Below the pieces are notes generated by a model. That model was given only the letters and a program-made list of their open reading frames with translations. It was not told where the DNA came from and ran no database searches. The position numbers were made by a program, and so were the translations under genes. Of a stretch of 64,000 nucleotides of DNA, positions 42,535 to 50,645 are shown in pieces; positions within the stretch are counted from its first letter, which is position 1, and each line of letters begins with the position of its first letter. Source of the DNA: Streptomyces fuscichromogenes (GTDB taxonomy: Bacteria > Actinomycetota > Actinomycetes > Streptomycetales > Streptomycetaceae); contig NZ_BMML01000023.1 in NCBI RefSeq assembly GCF_014645815.1, forward strand, positions 146,615 through 210,614. The letters run 5' to 3'.

Positions 42535-42620
42535 CGCTCCCTCCTCGTCCGGATACCTCTGTGCTGATCCGACCCTGACACGGGGTCACCGGTTCGGAGT
42601 AGTCCGACGCGAGATCGTCG

Positions 42621-42659
42621 CCCTCACGGGTGATCGTGAGGGAACCACCTCCTGAGGTG
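42621..42659 (+). promoter_or_regulatory. Two hairpins in the rppA leader
   Basis: CCCTCACG-N6-CGTGAGGG (42621-42642) and CACCTC-CT-GAGGTG (42646-42659) are perfect inverted repeats placed back to back 60-100 nt before the rppA ATG. A further ACCACCT follows at 42661. They may be regulator sites or an RNA structure acting on rppA. Confidence 0.5.
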
Positions 42660-42719
42660 AACCACCTCTCTGACCGGCCGGGCCAAAACCCGCCGGAAGG
42701 CTGAAAGCAGGCACGGTTC

Positions 42720-43784
42720 ATGGCGACTTTGTGCAAACCCTCAGTGTCGGTCCCGGAGTACGTGATCACGATGGAGGAGACGCTGGAACTGGCGCGCTCC
42801 CACCACGAGAACCACCCGCAGCTGCCGCTGGCGCTGAGACTGATCGAGAACACGGGCGTTCGCACCCGGCACATCGTGCAGCCGATCGAGGAAACCCTGA
42901 AGCACCCCGGCTTCGAGGAGCGCAACAAGCTCTACGAGGTCGAGGCCAAGGCCCGGGTCCCCGCAGTCATCCAGCGGGCGCTCGACGACGCCGAGCTGCT
43001 CACCACCGACATCGACGTGATCATCTACGTCTCGTGCACGGGCTTCATGATGCCCTCGCTCACGGCGTGGCTGATCAACGAGATGGACTTCGACTCCACC
43101 ACCCGCCAGCTCCCCATCGCGCAGCTCGGCTGCGCGGCCGGCGGAGCGGCGATCAACCGGGCGCACGACTTCTGCTCGGCGTACCCGGACGCCAACGCCC
43201 TCATCGTGGCCTGCGAGTTCTGCTCGCTGTGCTACCAGCCGACCGACCTCGGCGTCGGCTCGCTGCTCTCCAACGGCCTCTTCGGTGACGGCATCGCCGC
43301 CGCCGTGGTCCGCGGCAAGGGCGGCACGGGCGTCGAACTCGAACGCAACGGCTCGTACCTGATCCCGAAGACCGAGGAATGGATCATGTACGACGTGCGG
43401 GCCACCGGGTTCCACTTCCTGCTGGACAAGCGGGTCCCGGCGACCATGGAGCCGCTGGCGCCGGCTCTCCAGGACCTGGCGGGACTGCACGGCTGGGACG
43501 CCTCCGACCTGGACTTCTACATAGTCCACGCGGGCGGGCCGCGGATCCTGGACGACCTGAGCAAGTTCCTCAAGGTCGACCCGCACGCCTTCCGGTTCAG
43601 CCGGTCCACGCTCACCGAGTACGGCAACATCGCCAGCGCCGTCGTCCTGGACGCGCTGCGCCGGATGTTCGACGAGGGCGGTGCCGAGCACCAGGCACGC
43701 GGCCTGCTGGCCGGGTTCGGTCCCGGCATCACCGCGGAGATGTCGCTGGGTCGCTGGCGGCGTTCGGACGAAGAGACGGACTGA
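42720..43784 (+). CDS. rppA: 1,3,6,8-tetrahydroxynaphthalene synthase (type III PKS)
   Basis: This 354-residue chalcone-synthase-fold enzyme has its catalytic Cys in QLGCAAGGAA near residue 138, His in YIVHAGGPRI and Asn in EYGNIASA. It closely resembles Streptomyces RppA, which condenses five malonyl-CoA units into 1,3,6,8-tetrahydroxynaphthalene. The product oxidises to flaviolin and feeds polyketide pigments. The P450 and cupin genes follow at once on the same strand, with gaps of 5 and 7 nt. The ribosome site (GAAAGCAGG) is weak. Two perfect hairpins lie in the leader. Confidence 0.93.
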   Translation: MATLCKPSVSVPEYVITMEETLELARSHHENHPQLPLALRLIENTGVRTRHIVQPIEETLKHPGFEERNKLYEVEAKARVPAVIQRALDDAELLTTDIDVIIYVSCTGFMMPSLTAWLINEMDFDSTTRQLPIAQLGCAAGGAAINRAHDFCSAYPDANALIVACEFCSLCYQPTDLGVGSLLSNGLFGDGIAAAVVRGKGGTGVELERNGSYLIPKTEEWIMYDVRATGFHFLLDKRVPATMEPLAPALQDLAGLHGWDASDLDFYIVHAGGPRILDDLSKFLKVDPHAFRFSRSTLTEYGNIASAVVLDALRRMFDEGGAEHQARGLLAGFGPGITAEMSLGRWRRSDEETD

Positions 43785-43789
43785 CCGAG

Positions 43790-45040
43790 ATGACGCTCAC
43801 CGAACCGCTCGACCCCGCCGACGAGGCACCCGGCGAGGCACCCGGTGAGGCCGCCTGTCCGGTCCGGCACTGGGAAGTGCCGGACCTGACGGGGGTGGAC
43901 TTCGACCCCACCCTGGCCGAGCTGATGCGGGAGGGTCCGGTCACCCGGATCCAGCTCCCCAACGGCGAGGGCTGGGCGTGGCTGGTCACCCGGTACGACG
44001 ACGTACGGATGGTGGCCAACGACCCCCGGTTCAGCCGTGAGGCGGTGATGGAGCAGCCGGTCACCCGGCTCGCCCCGCACTTCATCCCGGACCGCGGCGC
44101 GGTCGGCTTCCTGGATCCGCCCGACCACACGCGGCTGCGCCGTTCGGTGGCCGCCGCGCTCACCACCAAGGGCGTGGAGCGGGTCCGGGAGAAGGCGCGC
44201 CGGATGCTGGACGAGCTCGTCGACGAGCTCGTCCAGGACGGCCCGCCGGCCGATCTCACGGCGGCGGTCCTGAGTCCGTTCCCCATCGCGGTGATCTGCG
44301 AGGTGATGGGCGTCCCGGCCGCCGACCGGCACACCATGCACCTCTGGACCCAGCTGATCCTGTCCTCCAGTCACGGCAAGGAGGTCAGCGAGCGGGCCAA
44401 GCGCGAGATGAGCGCCTACTTCGCCGACCTCGTCGCCCTGCGCGAGGGCAGTACGGGCGAGGACGTGGCCTCCCTGCTCGGCGCGGCCGTGGGCCGCGGC
44501 GAGGTGTCCCTGGAGGAGGCCGTCGGTCTCGCCGTCCTCCTCCAGATCGGCGGCGAGGCGGTCACCAACAACAGCGGGCAGATGTTCTACCTGCTGCTGA
44601 CCCGTCCCGACCTCCTGGACCGGCTGCGCACCGAGCCGGCGATCCGCCCCCGCGCGATCGACGAGCTCCTGCGCTACATCCCGCACCGCAGCGCGGTCGG
44701 CCTGTCCCGGATCGCCAGGCAGGACGTGGACATCAAGGGCGTCCGGATCCGCGCGGGCGAGGCGATCTACGTCTCGTACCTGGCCGCCAACCGCGACCCG
44801 ATGGTCTTCCCGGACCCCGAGACGATCGACTTCGCCCGCAGCCCCAACCCGCACGTCTCCTTCGGGTTCGGCCCGCACTACTGTCCCGGCGGCCAACTCG
44901 GCAGGCTGGAGGAGGAGTTGCTGGTGGACGCCCTTCTCGACCGGCTGCCCGGACTGCGGCTCGCCGTACCCCCGGAGCAGGTCCCCTTCAGAAAGGGCGC
45001 GTTGATCCGGGGTCCCGAGGCACTTCCGGTGACCTGGTGA
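43790..45040 (+). CDS. CYP158A-type cytochrome P450 (biflaviolin synthase-like)
   Basis: This 416-residue P450 has its I-helix at GGEAVTNNSGQM, ExxR in DELLRYI and the heme loop FGFGPHYCPGGQLGR with the Cys ligand. As in known CYP158A enzymes, the acid-alcohol pair of the I-helix is altered (A-V-T-N-N in place of A-G-x-D-T). CYP158A2 couples two flaviolin molecules into biflaviolin. ATG 43790 lies 5 nt after the rppA stop. It acts on the rppA product pathway. Confidence 0.9.
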   Translation: MTLTEPLDPADEAPGEAPGEAACPVRHWEVPDLTGVDFDPTLAELMREGPVTRIQLPNGEGWAWLVTRYDDVRMVANDPRFSREAVMEQPVTRLAPHFIPDRGAVGFLDPPDHTRLRRSVAAALTTKGVERVREKARRMLDELVDELVQDGPPADLTAAVLSPFPIAVICEVMGVPAADRHTMHLWTQLILSSSHGKEVSERAKREMSAYFADLVALREGSTGEDVASLLGAAVGRGEVSLEEAVGLAVLLQIGGEAVTNNSGQMFYLLLTRPDLLDRLRTEPAIRPRAIDELLRYIPHRSAVGLSRIARQDVDIKGVRIRAGEAIYVSYLAANRDPMVFPDPETIDFARSPNPHVSFGFGPHYCPGGQLGRLEEELLVDALLDRLPGLRLAVPPEQVPFRKGALIRGPEALPVTW

Positions 45041-45047
45041 GTGGCCC

Positions 45048-45569
45048 ATGACCACGACCGAGGGACTCCTCGTACCACCGGGACACGGACGCGTGGTCCA
45101 CACGCCGGCCCAGCGTGTCACCTTCAAGGTGACGGGCACGCACTCACGGGCGGCCTCCACCTTCGAGGTGGAGGTACCGCCGGGCTTCGACGTGGGCGCC
45201 CATGTGCACACCCGCAGCGAGGAGTTGTTCTACGTCCTCGAAGGCGAACTGGACGTCCTCGCCTTCGAGCCCCGCATCCGCACGCCCGACAACTGGCAGA
45301 AGTGGGAGTCCAGTTCGGGCACGCGGGTGGTAAGGGCCACCCCGGGCACGGTGATCGTCGTACCCCCCGGCTGCCCCCACGCGTTCGCCAACCCGACGGA
45401 CACCGCGGCGCGGATGTTCTTCCAGGCGTCGCCACCGCCGGACCACGAGCGCTACTTCGAGGAACTCCTGGAGATCCTCGGCACCGACGGCCCCCCGGAC
45501 CACACGGCGATCGAGGAACTACGCAGGCGCTACGACATCGAACAACTCACACCTCTGAAACACCGGTGA
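45048..45569 (+). CDS. Cupin protein, MomA-like quinone-forming monooxygenase
   Basis: This 173-residue single-domain cupin has the first motif GAHVHTRSEELFYVLEGELDV and the second PPGCPHAFANP with the metal His and Glu residues. It lies 7 nt after the P450 gene. In Streptomyces such cupins beside rppA oxidise tetrahydroxynaphthalene to flaviolin (MomA type), so the cluster is a three-step route: synthase, quinone former, P450 coupling. The assignment rests on position and fold. Confidence 0.82.
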   Translation: MTTTEGLLVPPGHGRVVHTPAQRVTFKVTGTHSRAASTFEVEVPPGFDVGAHVHTRSEELFYVLEGELDVLAFEPRIRTPDNWQKWESSSGTRVVRATPGTVIVVPPGCPHAFANPTDTAARMFFQASPPPDHERYFEELLEILGTDGPPDHTAIEELRRRYDIEQLTPLKHR

Positions 45570-45584
45570 CTTCGCCCACCTTCT

Positions 45585-45620
45585 GGGGGGCGCGGGGAAC
45601 CGCGCGAGCAACCACGACGC
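45585..45620. repeat. Streptomyces intergenic repeat, copy 2 (inverted)
   Basis: GGGGCGCGGGGAACCGCGCG followed by AGCAACCACGAC, the reverse orientation of the copy at 42076. It lies between the convergent cupin and acyl-CoA dehydrogenase genes. Confidence 0.75.
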
Positions 45621-45656
45621 ACCGTCGGCCCGCGAGGCACCCGCACCCCCACGGCG

Positions 45657-46883
45657 CTACCGGATCGGCATCCCCGACAACGTACGGGCGATCACCAGCC
45701 GCTGGATCTCACTGGTCCCCTCGAAGATCGTGTAGATCGCCGCGTCCCGGTGCATCCGCTCCACCGGGTACTCCCGCGTGTACCCGTTGCCGCCCAGGAT
45801 CTGGATCGCCTGGCCGGTCACCTTCTTCGCCGTCTCGCTCGCGAACAGCTTCGACATCGACCCCTCGGCCGCGGTGAACGGCTTCCCGTTGATCGCCATC
45901 CAGGACGCCCGCCACACCAGCAGCCGGGCCGCGTCGACTGCCGTCCGCATGTCCGCGAGCTGGAAGGCCACGCCCTGGTTGTCGATGATCGGCCGCCCGA
46001 ACTGCTCACGGGTCATGGCGTAGTCGAGGGCGACTTCGTAGGCGGCCCGCGCGGTACCCACCGCCATGGCCCCCACCGCAGGGCGGCTCGCCTCGAACGT
46101 GGCCATCGCCGCGTTCTTCACCCGCTCGCCGCCCGACTTCGCCCGCTCCCGGGCCCGGGCCAGTCGCTCGTCCAGCTTCGCCTTGCCGCCGAGCAGGCAG
46201 GAGCCGGGCACCCGGACGTTGTCCAGGACGACCTCGGCGGTGTGCGAGGCACGGATCCCGTGCTTCTTGAACTTCTGGCCCTGGGAGAGCCCGGGGGTCC
46301 CCGGCGGGACGATGAAGGACGCGTGGCCCTTGGAGCCGAGCTCCGCGTCGACGACCGCGACCACGACGTGGACGTTGGCGATGCCGCCGTTGGTCGCCCA
46401 GGTCTTGGTGCCGTTGATCACCCACTCGTCCTTGACCTCGTCGTAGACGGCCCGGGTGCGCATGGAGGCCACGTCGGAGCCGGCGTCGGGCTCGGAGGAG
46501 CAGAACGCGGCGACCTTGACGTCGTTGGCGTCGCCGTACATCTGGGGGATCCAGGTGCCGATCTGCTCCTCGGTGCCGTTGGCGAGGACGCCGACGGCGG
46601 CCAGGCCCGTGCCCACGATGGACAGGGCGATGCCCGCGTCGCCCCAGAACAGCTCCTCCATGGCCATCGGGATACCGAGGCCGGTGGGGTCGAAGTACTG
46701 CTGGGCGTAGAAGTCGAGGGAGTAGATGCCGACCTTCGCGGCCTCCTGGATGACCGGCCAGGGAGTCTCCTCACGCTCGTCCCATTCGGCGGCCGCGGGT
46801 CGGATGACGTCGGCGGCGAAACCGTGCAGCCAGTCCCGGACCTCCTTCTGTTCGTCGTTGAGTTCCATGGTGAACTCGGCCAT
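45657..46883 (-). CDS. Acyl-CoA dehydrogenase
   Basis: This 408-residue FAD enzyme has AFCSSEPDAGSDVASM, GTKTWATNGG, QILGGNGYTREYPVERMHRDA and the C-terminal IFEGTSEIQRLVIAR with the catalytic Glu. A charged insertion (about 230-250, rich in Arg, Glu and Lys) lies before the helical domain. It oxidises a short or medium acyl-CoA. A ribosome site GGAGGAG precedes ATG 46883. It is divergent from a TetR gene, with two GTTAC-type sites between them. Confidence 0.9.
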   Translation of the reverse strand: MAEFTMELNDEQKEVRDWLHGFAADVIRPAAAEWDEREETPWPVIQEAAKVGIYSLDFYAQQYFDPTGLGIPMAMEELFWGDAGIALSIVGTGLAAVGVLANGTEEQIGTWIPQMYGDANDVKVAAFCSSEPDAGSDVASMRTRAVYDEVKDEWVINGTKTWATNGGIANVHVVVAVVDAELGSKGHASFIVPPGTPGLSQGQKFKKHGIRASHTAEVVLDNVRVPGSCLLGGKAKLDERLARARERAKSGGERVKNAAMATFEASRPAVGAMAVGTARAAYEVALDYAMTREQFGRPIIDNQGVAFQLADMRTAVDAARLLVWRASWMAINGKPFTAAEGSMSKLFASETAKKVTGQAIQILGGNGYTREYPVERMHRDAAIYTIFEGTSEIQRLVIARTLSGMPIR

Positions 46884-46910
46884 GACTCCTCCAGCGGCGG
46901 CGCATAATGT

Positions 46911-46948
46911 GTTACTAGCGGTAACCCGAGTCTGTTACTGGTCGGTAG
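46911..46948. promoter_or_regulatory. Tandem GTTAC..GTAAC operators
   Basis: GTTAC-TAGCG-GTAAC (46911-46925) is a perfect palindrome. A second, imperfect copy (GTTACTGGTCGGTAG) starts 23 bp on, at 46934. They lie between the acyl-CoA dehydrogenase and the TetR gene and are the likely binding sites of that TetR. A CATTAT (46904-46909, minus strand) may be the dehydrogenase -10. Confidence 0.65.
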
Positions 46949-47055
46949 GAAAAGTCAACTCCCAAGGTCACCTCGGCAGCCAGTTCGATGAGAGATGGCC
47001 GTCAGGTGTTAGTTTGCGCAGGCGTCACGAAAACAGCACGGGGTGGGGAGAGCAC

Positions 47056-47700
47056 ATGGACACCACGCAGCGGACCGAACAGCAACGGGCCGCCGACCGC
47101 CGACGGCGCGAGCTGCTGGAGGCCGCCGACCGGGTGGTGCTGCGGGACGGCCCACAGGCTTCCATGAACGCCATCGCGGCGGAGGCCGGCATCACCAAGC
47201 CGATCCTCTACCGCCACTTCGGCGACAAGGGCGGGCTCTACGCCGCGCTGGCCAAGCGGCACACGGACGCCCTGCTGAACTCGCTGCGGGACGCGCTGGA
47301 CGCTCCCGCGGAGCGCCGCGAGCGGGTCGAGGCGACGCTGGACACCTACCTCGCGGCGATCGAGGCGCGGCCCCAGGTGTACCGGTTCCTGATGCATCCC
47401 GCGGAGGGCAGCACGGGCACCGACCAGGGGTTCGACGTGGGGAAACACTCGGCTCCGCTGTTGCGGCGGATGGGTGAGGAGCTGGCGCAGGTCATCGGGG
47501 ACCGGCTGGATCTGGGGCCGAACAGTCAGCAGCTGGCCCGGGTGTGGGGGCACGGGATCGTCGGGATGATGCATGCGGCGGGGGACTGGTGGCTGGGGGA
47601 ACGGCCCTGTTCTCGTGCGGAACTGGTGAAGAGCTTGGCGGATCTTCTGTGGGGGCGGCTTGCTGCGGCAGGGGACAAAGTGGGAGGTCCGGGGTTCTGA
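47056..47700 (+). CDS. TetR-family regulator of acyl-CoA dehydrogenase
   Basis: This 214-residue regulator has an HTH at about residues 18-64 (LLEAADRVVLRDGPQASMNAIAAEAGITKPILYRHFGDK) and a helical ligand domain (VYRFLMHPAEGS, VWGHGIVGMMHAAGDWWL) of the type found in fatty-acid-linked TetR regulators. GGGGAG precedes ATG 47056. It is divergent from the acyl-CoA dehydrogenase and likely binds the tandem sites at 46911-46948. An acyl-CoA ligand is a reasonable guess. Confidence 0.88.
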   Translation: MDTTQRTEQQRAADRRRRELLEAADRVVLRDGPQASMNAIAAEAGITKPILYRHFGDKGGLYAALAKRHTDALLNSLRDALDAPAERRERVEATLDTYLAAIEARPQVYRFLMHPAEGSTGTDQGFDVGKHSAPLLRRMGEELAQVIGDRLDLGPNSQQLARVWGHGIVGMMHAAGDWWLGERPCSRAELVKSLADLLWGRLAAAGDKVGGPGF

Positions 47701-47730
47701 CGGGTTGGGTTTCGGCTGACTGCCCGTGGC

Positions 47731-47763
47731 GGTTGATCGCGCAGTTCCCCGCGCCCCTCAAAG
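47731..47763. repeat. Streptomyces intergenic repeat, copy 3
   Basis: GGTTGATCGCGCAGTTCCCC followed by GCGCCCCTCAAAG. It lies between the convergent TetR and deformylase genes. Confidence 0.75.
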
Positions 47764-47776
47764 CAGGGAGATGTCC

Positions 47777-48316
47777 TCACCGGTGCCAGGAGGACTTCGC
47801 CACCTGTCGCATCAGCCGGCGCCCGCGCCAGCCCGTGACGTGGTCGGCGTACACACGGCCTTCCAGGTGGTCGGTCTCGTGCTGGAGGCATCGCGCGAAG
47901 AAGCCCGTGCCGTGGATCGTGACCGGCTCACCCGTCGCCGTGAGGCCCTCGACCACCGCGTGGTCGTACCGCTCCGTGCCCGCCTCCAGGCCCGGCAGGG
48001 ACAGGCAGCCCTCGGGGCCGCGGAGTGTCACGCCGTCCGCCGTCACCAGGCGGGGGTTGACCACATGGCCCAGGTGGCGGACGTCCTCGTCGTCGGGGCA
48101 GTCGAAGACAAACACCCGCAGCGGCTCCCCCACCTGGTTCGCCGCCAGGCCCACGCCCTCCGCCGCGTACATCGTCGCGAACAAGTCCTCCACCAGCCGG
48201 GAGAGTTCGGGGCCGAAGTCGGTGACCTCCGTGCAACGGGCGTGCAGAACGGGGTCGCCGAGCAGAGTGAGAGGCCGGACCCGCCCGCGGGCGCCCGGAA
48301 TGGAACCGTGTCGCAT
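47777..48316 (-). CDS. def: Peptide deformylase
   Basis: This 179-residue metalloenzyme has the three family motifs: GVGLAANQVG, EGCLSLPG (metal Cys) and HETDHLEGR (two metal His and the catalytic Glu). It removes the formyl group from new proteins. I chose ATG 48316 because the longer frame reads into the divergent murT. Streptomyces genomes carry several deformylases; this one sits beside the peptidoglycan amidation pair, divergent from murT, across a 150-bp promoter region. Confidence 0.92.
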   Translation of the reverse strand: MRHGSIPGARGRVRPLTLLGDPVLHARCTEVTDFGPELSRLVEDLFATMYAAEGVGLAANQVGEPLRVFVFDCPDDEDVRHLGHVVNPRLVTADGVTLRGPEGCLSLPGLEAGTERYDHAVVEGLTATGEPVTIHGTGFFARCLQHETDHLEGRVYADHVTGWRGRRLMRQVAKSSWHR

Positions 48317-48372
48317 GGGCGCAAGGGTACGGTTCGGATCAGCCCCTGCCCGCCGCGCAGGCAAGGGCCGGA

Positions 48373-48402
48373 ATTCGGGTGTGCGAATGGATCTCGATAG
48401 GC
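48373..48402 (+). promoter_or_regulatory. Probable murT promoter
   Basis: TTCGGG (48373-48378), 18 nt and TAGGCT (48397-48402) fit a housekeeping-type promoter about 60 nt before the murT ATG. Confidence 0.4.
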
Positions 48403-48466
48403 TGACCTCACACCACGTTGCCGGATGGCTCAGGCGCGGCGCGTACGCAAGGAGGATCGAGAACTG

Positions 48467-49705
48467 ATGGCAGGCACCTCGGACCCGCTCACGCCGCGGG
48501 CCAAGCTGGCCGTGACCGCGGGCAAGGCGGTCGCGGCGGCATCCCGGGCGGCGGGTCGCGGCAGCGGATCCGTGATCGGCGGCCGGGTCGCGCTCAAACT
48601 CGACCCCGACCTTCTCGCCCGGCTCGCCCAGAACCTGGACGTCACGCTGGTCTCGGCGACGAACGGCAAGACGACCACGACCCGGCTGATCGCCGAGGCA
48701 CTGAAGGCCGCGGGGCCGGTCGTGTCCAACGCGCTCGGGGCCAACATGCCGGCCGGCATCACGTCGGCGCTGGCGGGCGGCTCGGAGTCGAAGTTCGGTG
48801 TGATCGAGGTCGACGAGAAGTACCTGGCCGGGGTCGCCCGGGACACCGACCCCAAGTGCATCGCGCTGCTCAACCTCTCCCGCGACCAGCTGGACCGCGC
48901 CGCCGAGACCCGGATGCTCGCCGAGAACTGGCGCGAGGGCCTGGCCGGGACCAAGGCCGTCATCGTGGCGAACTGCGACGACCCGCTGGTGGTGTGGGCC
49001 GCGTCCTCCTCCCCCAACGTGATCTGGGTCGCCGCCGGGCAGATGTGGAAGGACGACGCCTGGTCCTGCCCGTCCTGCGGCGGCGTGATGCAGCGGCCCG
49101 GCGACGACTGGTTCTGCGGCGAGTGCGGGTTCCGCCGGCCGACCCCGAGCTGGGTGCTGTCGGGCGACCACGTGCTCGACCCGCACGGGTCCGCCTGGCC
49201 GATCCACCTGCAGCTGCCGGGCCGCGCCAACAAGGCGAACGCGGCCTCCTCGGCCGCGGTCGCCGCCGTCTTCGGAGTGCCGCCGCAGGTCGCCCTGGAG
49301 CGGATGTACCAGGTGCAGGCCGTCGCGGGACGCTACGACGTCGTGCAGTTCCAGGAGCGCGACCTGCGTCTGCTGCTGGCCAAGAACCCGGCCGGCTGGC
49401 TGGAGACGTTCTCGCTGATCGACCCGCCGCCGACGCCGGTCATCCTCTCCGTGAACGCGCGCGGCGCCGACGGCACCGACACCTCCTGGCTGTGGGACGT
49501 GGACTACACGCGCCTGACCGGCCACCCGATCTTCGTGCTGGGCGACCGCAAGCTCGACCTCGCGGTGCGCCTGGAGGTCGCGAACCAGCACTTCCAGGTC
49601 TGCGACTCCCTCGACCAGGCCGTCCAGATGTGCCCGCCCGGCCGGATCGAGGTCATCGCGAACTACACCGCGTTCCAGGACCTGCGCCGCCGCGTCGGCA
49701 ACTGA
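48467..49705 (+). CDS. murT: Lipid II isoglutaminyl synthase, Mur ligase-like subunit
   Basis: This 412-residue Mur-ligase-like protein has the ATP loop SATNGKTTTTRL, the four-Cys zinc ribbon CPSCGGVMQ ... CGECGF near residue 205, and a C-terminal DUF1727 domain. These are hallmarks of MurT, which with GatD amidates the D-Glu of lipid II to D-isoglutamine. I chose ATG 48467 (GGAGG at 48451-48455); ATG 48425 adds 14 residues without a ribosome site. GatD follows 31 bp downstream. The pair is usually essential in bacteria with 3-3 or amidated cross-links. Confidence 0.92.
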   Translation: MAGTSDPLTPRAKLAVTAGKAVAAASRAAGRGSGSVIGGRVALKLDPDLLARLAQNLDVTLVSATNGKTTTTRLIAEALKAAGPVVSNALGANMPAGITSALAGGSESKFGVIEVDEKYLAGVARDTDPKCIALLNLSRDQLDRAAETRMLAENWREGLAGTKAVIVANCDDPLVVWAASSSPNVIWVAAGQMWKDDAWSCPSCGGVMQRPGDDWFCGECGFRRPTPSWVLSGDHVLDPHGSAWPIHLQLPGRANKANAASSAAVAAVFGVPPQVALERMYQVQAVAGRYDVVQFQERDLRLLLAKNPAGWLETFSLIDPPPTPVILSVNARGADGTDTSWLWDVDYTRLTGHPIFVLGDRKLDLAVRLEVANQHFQVCDSLDQAVQMCPPGRIEVIANYTAFQDLRRRVGN

Positions 49706-49736
49706 CAGCACCAGAAAACGGAGTGACGATCCCTTC

Positions 49737-50465
49737 ATGAGCGACAACCAACTGCGGCTGGTGTGGATCTACCCCGACCTGCTCAGCACCTACGGCGACC
49801 AGGGCAACGCGCTCGTCGTGGAGCGGCGGGCCCGGCAGCGCGGTCTCGACGTGGCCCGGCTCGACGTGCGCAGCGACCAGCCGATCCCGACCTCCGGCGA
49901 CATCTACCTGATCGGCGGCGGTGAGGACCGTCCGCAGCGGCTGGCCGCCGAGCGACTGCGCCGTGACGCGCACCTGTACCGGGCGGTGGAGAACGGCGCG
50001 ATCGTGTTCTCCGTCTGCGCCGGCTACCAGATCCTCGGCCACGAGTTCATCAACGACCTGGGACAGCGGGAGCCGGGCCTCGGCCTGCTCGACGTGACGA
50101 CCGTGCGCGGCACCGGCGAGCGGTGTGTCGGTGACGTCCTCGCCGACATCGACCCGCGCCTCGGGCTGCCCCCGCTCACCGGGTTCGAGAACCACCAGGG
50201 CGTCACCCAGCTCGGCCCCACCGCCCGCCCCTTCGCCCGGGTCCAGCTGGGCAAGGGCAACGGCACCGGGGACGGCACGGAGGGCGCGTACAACGACACC
50301 GTCTTCGGCACGTACATGCACGGACCGGTACTCGCCCGCAACCCGCTCATCGCGGACCTGCTGCTGAAGCTGGCGCTGGACGTGAACGCGCTGCCGCCGA
50401 TCGACGACCGCTGGTACGAGGCGCTGCGCAACGAGCGGATCGCCGCCGCTCAGCAGCCCGCGTGA
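49737..50465 (+). CDS. gatD: Lipid II isoglutaminyl synthase, glutaminase subunit
   Basis: This 242-residue class I glutamine amidotransferase of the CobB/CobQ type has its catalytic Cys in VFSVCAGYQILG near residue 94 and His in YMHGPVLARNP near residue 195. It releases ammonia from glutamine for MurT. The gene lies 31 bp after murT in one operon. The length and the absence of a synthetase domain separate it from CobB and CobQ. Confidence 0.92.
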   Translation: MSDNQLRLVWIYPDLLSTYGDQGNALVVERRARQRGLDVARLDVRSDQPIPTSGDIYLIGGGEDRPQRLAAERLRRDAHLYRAVENGAIVFSVCAGYQILGHEFINDLGQREPGLGLLDVTTVRGTGERCVGDVLADIDPRLGLPPLTGFENHQGVTQLGPTARPFARVQLGKGNGTGDGTEGAYNDTVFGTYMHGPVLARNPLIADLLLKLALDVNALPPIDDRWYEALRNERIAAAQQPA

Positions 50466-50573
50466 CCCTTCGGGAACGACCGGTTCCGGGGCCCGCCTGA
50501 CAGGGTGTCCGCTCACATGTGCGGGCACGTCCAGCAGGCGGACGCCCGGTGCGGAATGACCCCCTTGCGCCGG

Positions 50574-50579
50574 TAGGGT
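50574..50579 (+). promoter_or_regulatory. Possible -10 of pfkA
   Basis: TAGGGT lies about 67 nt before the pfkA ATG. A weak -35-like TGCGGA precedes it at 18 nt. Confidence 0.35.
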
Positions 50580-50645
50580 GGCCGCGACGTCAGCCGGACA
50601 GCGTGGTCCGGTCTCCGGCCCACGTGGAGAAGGTTGTTTCGGGCT

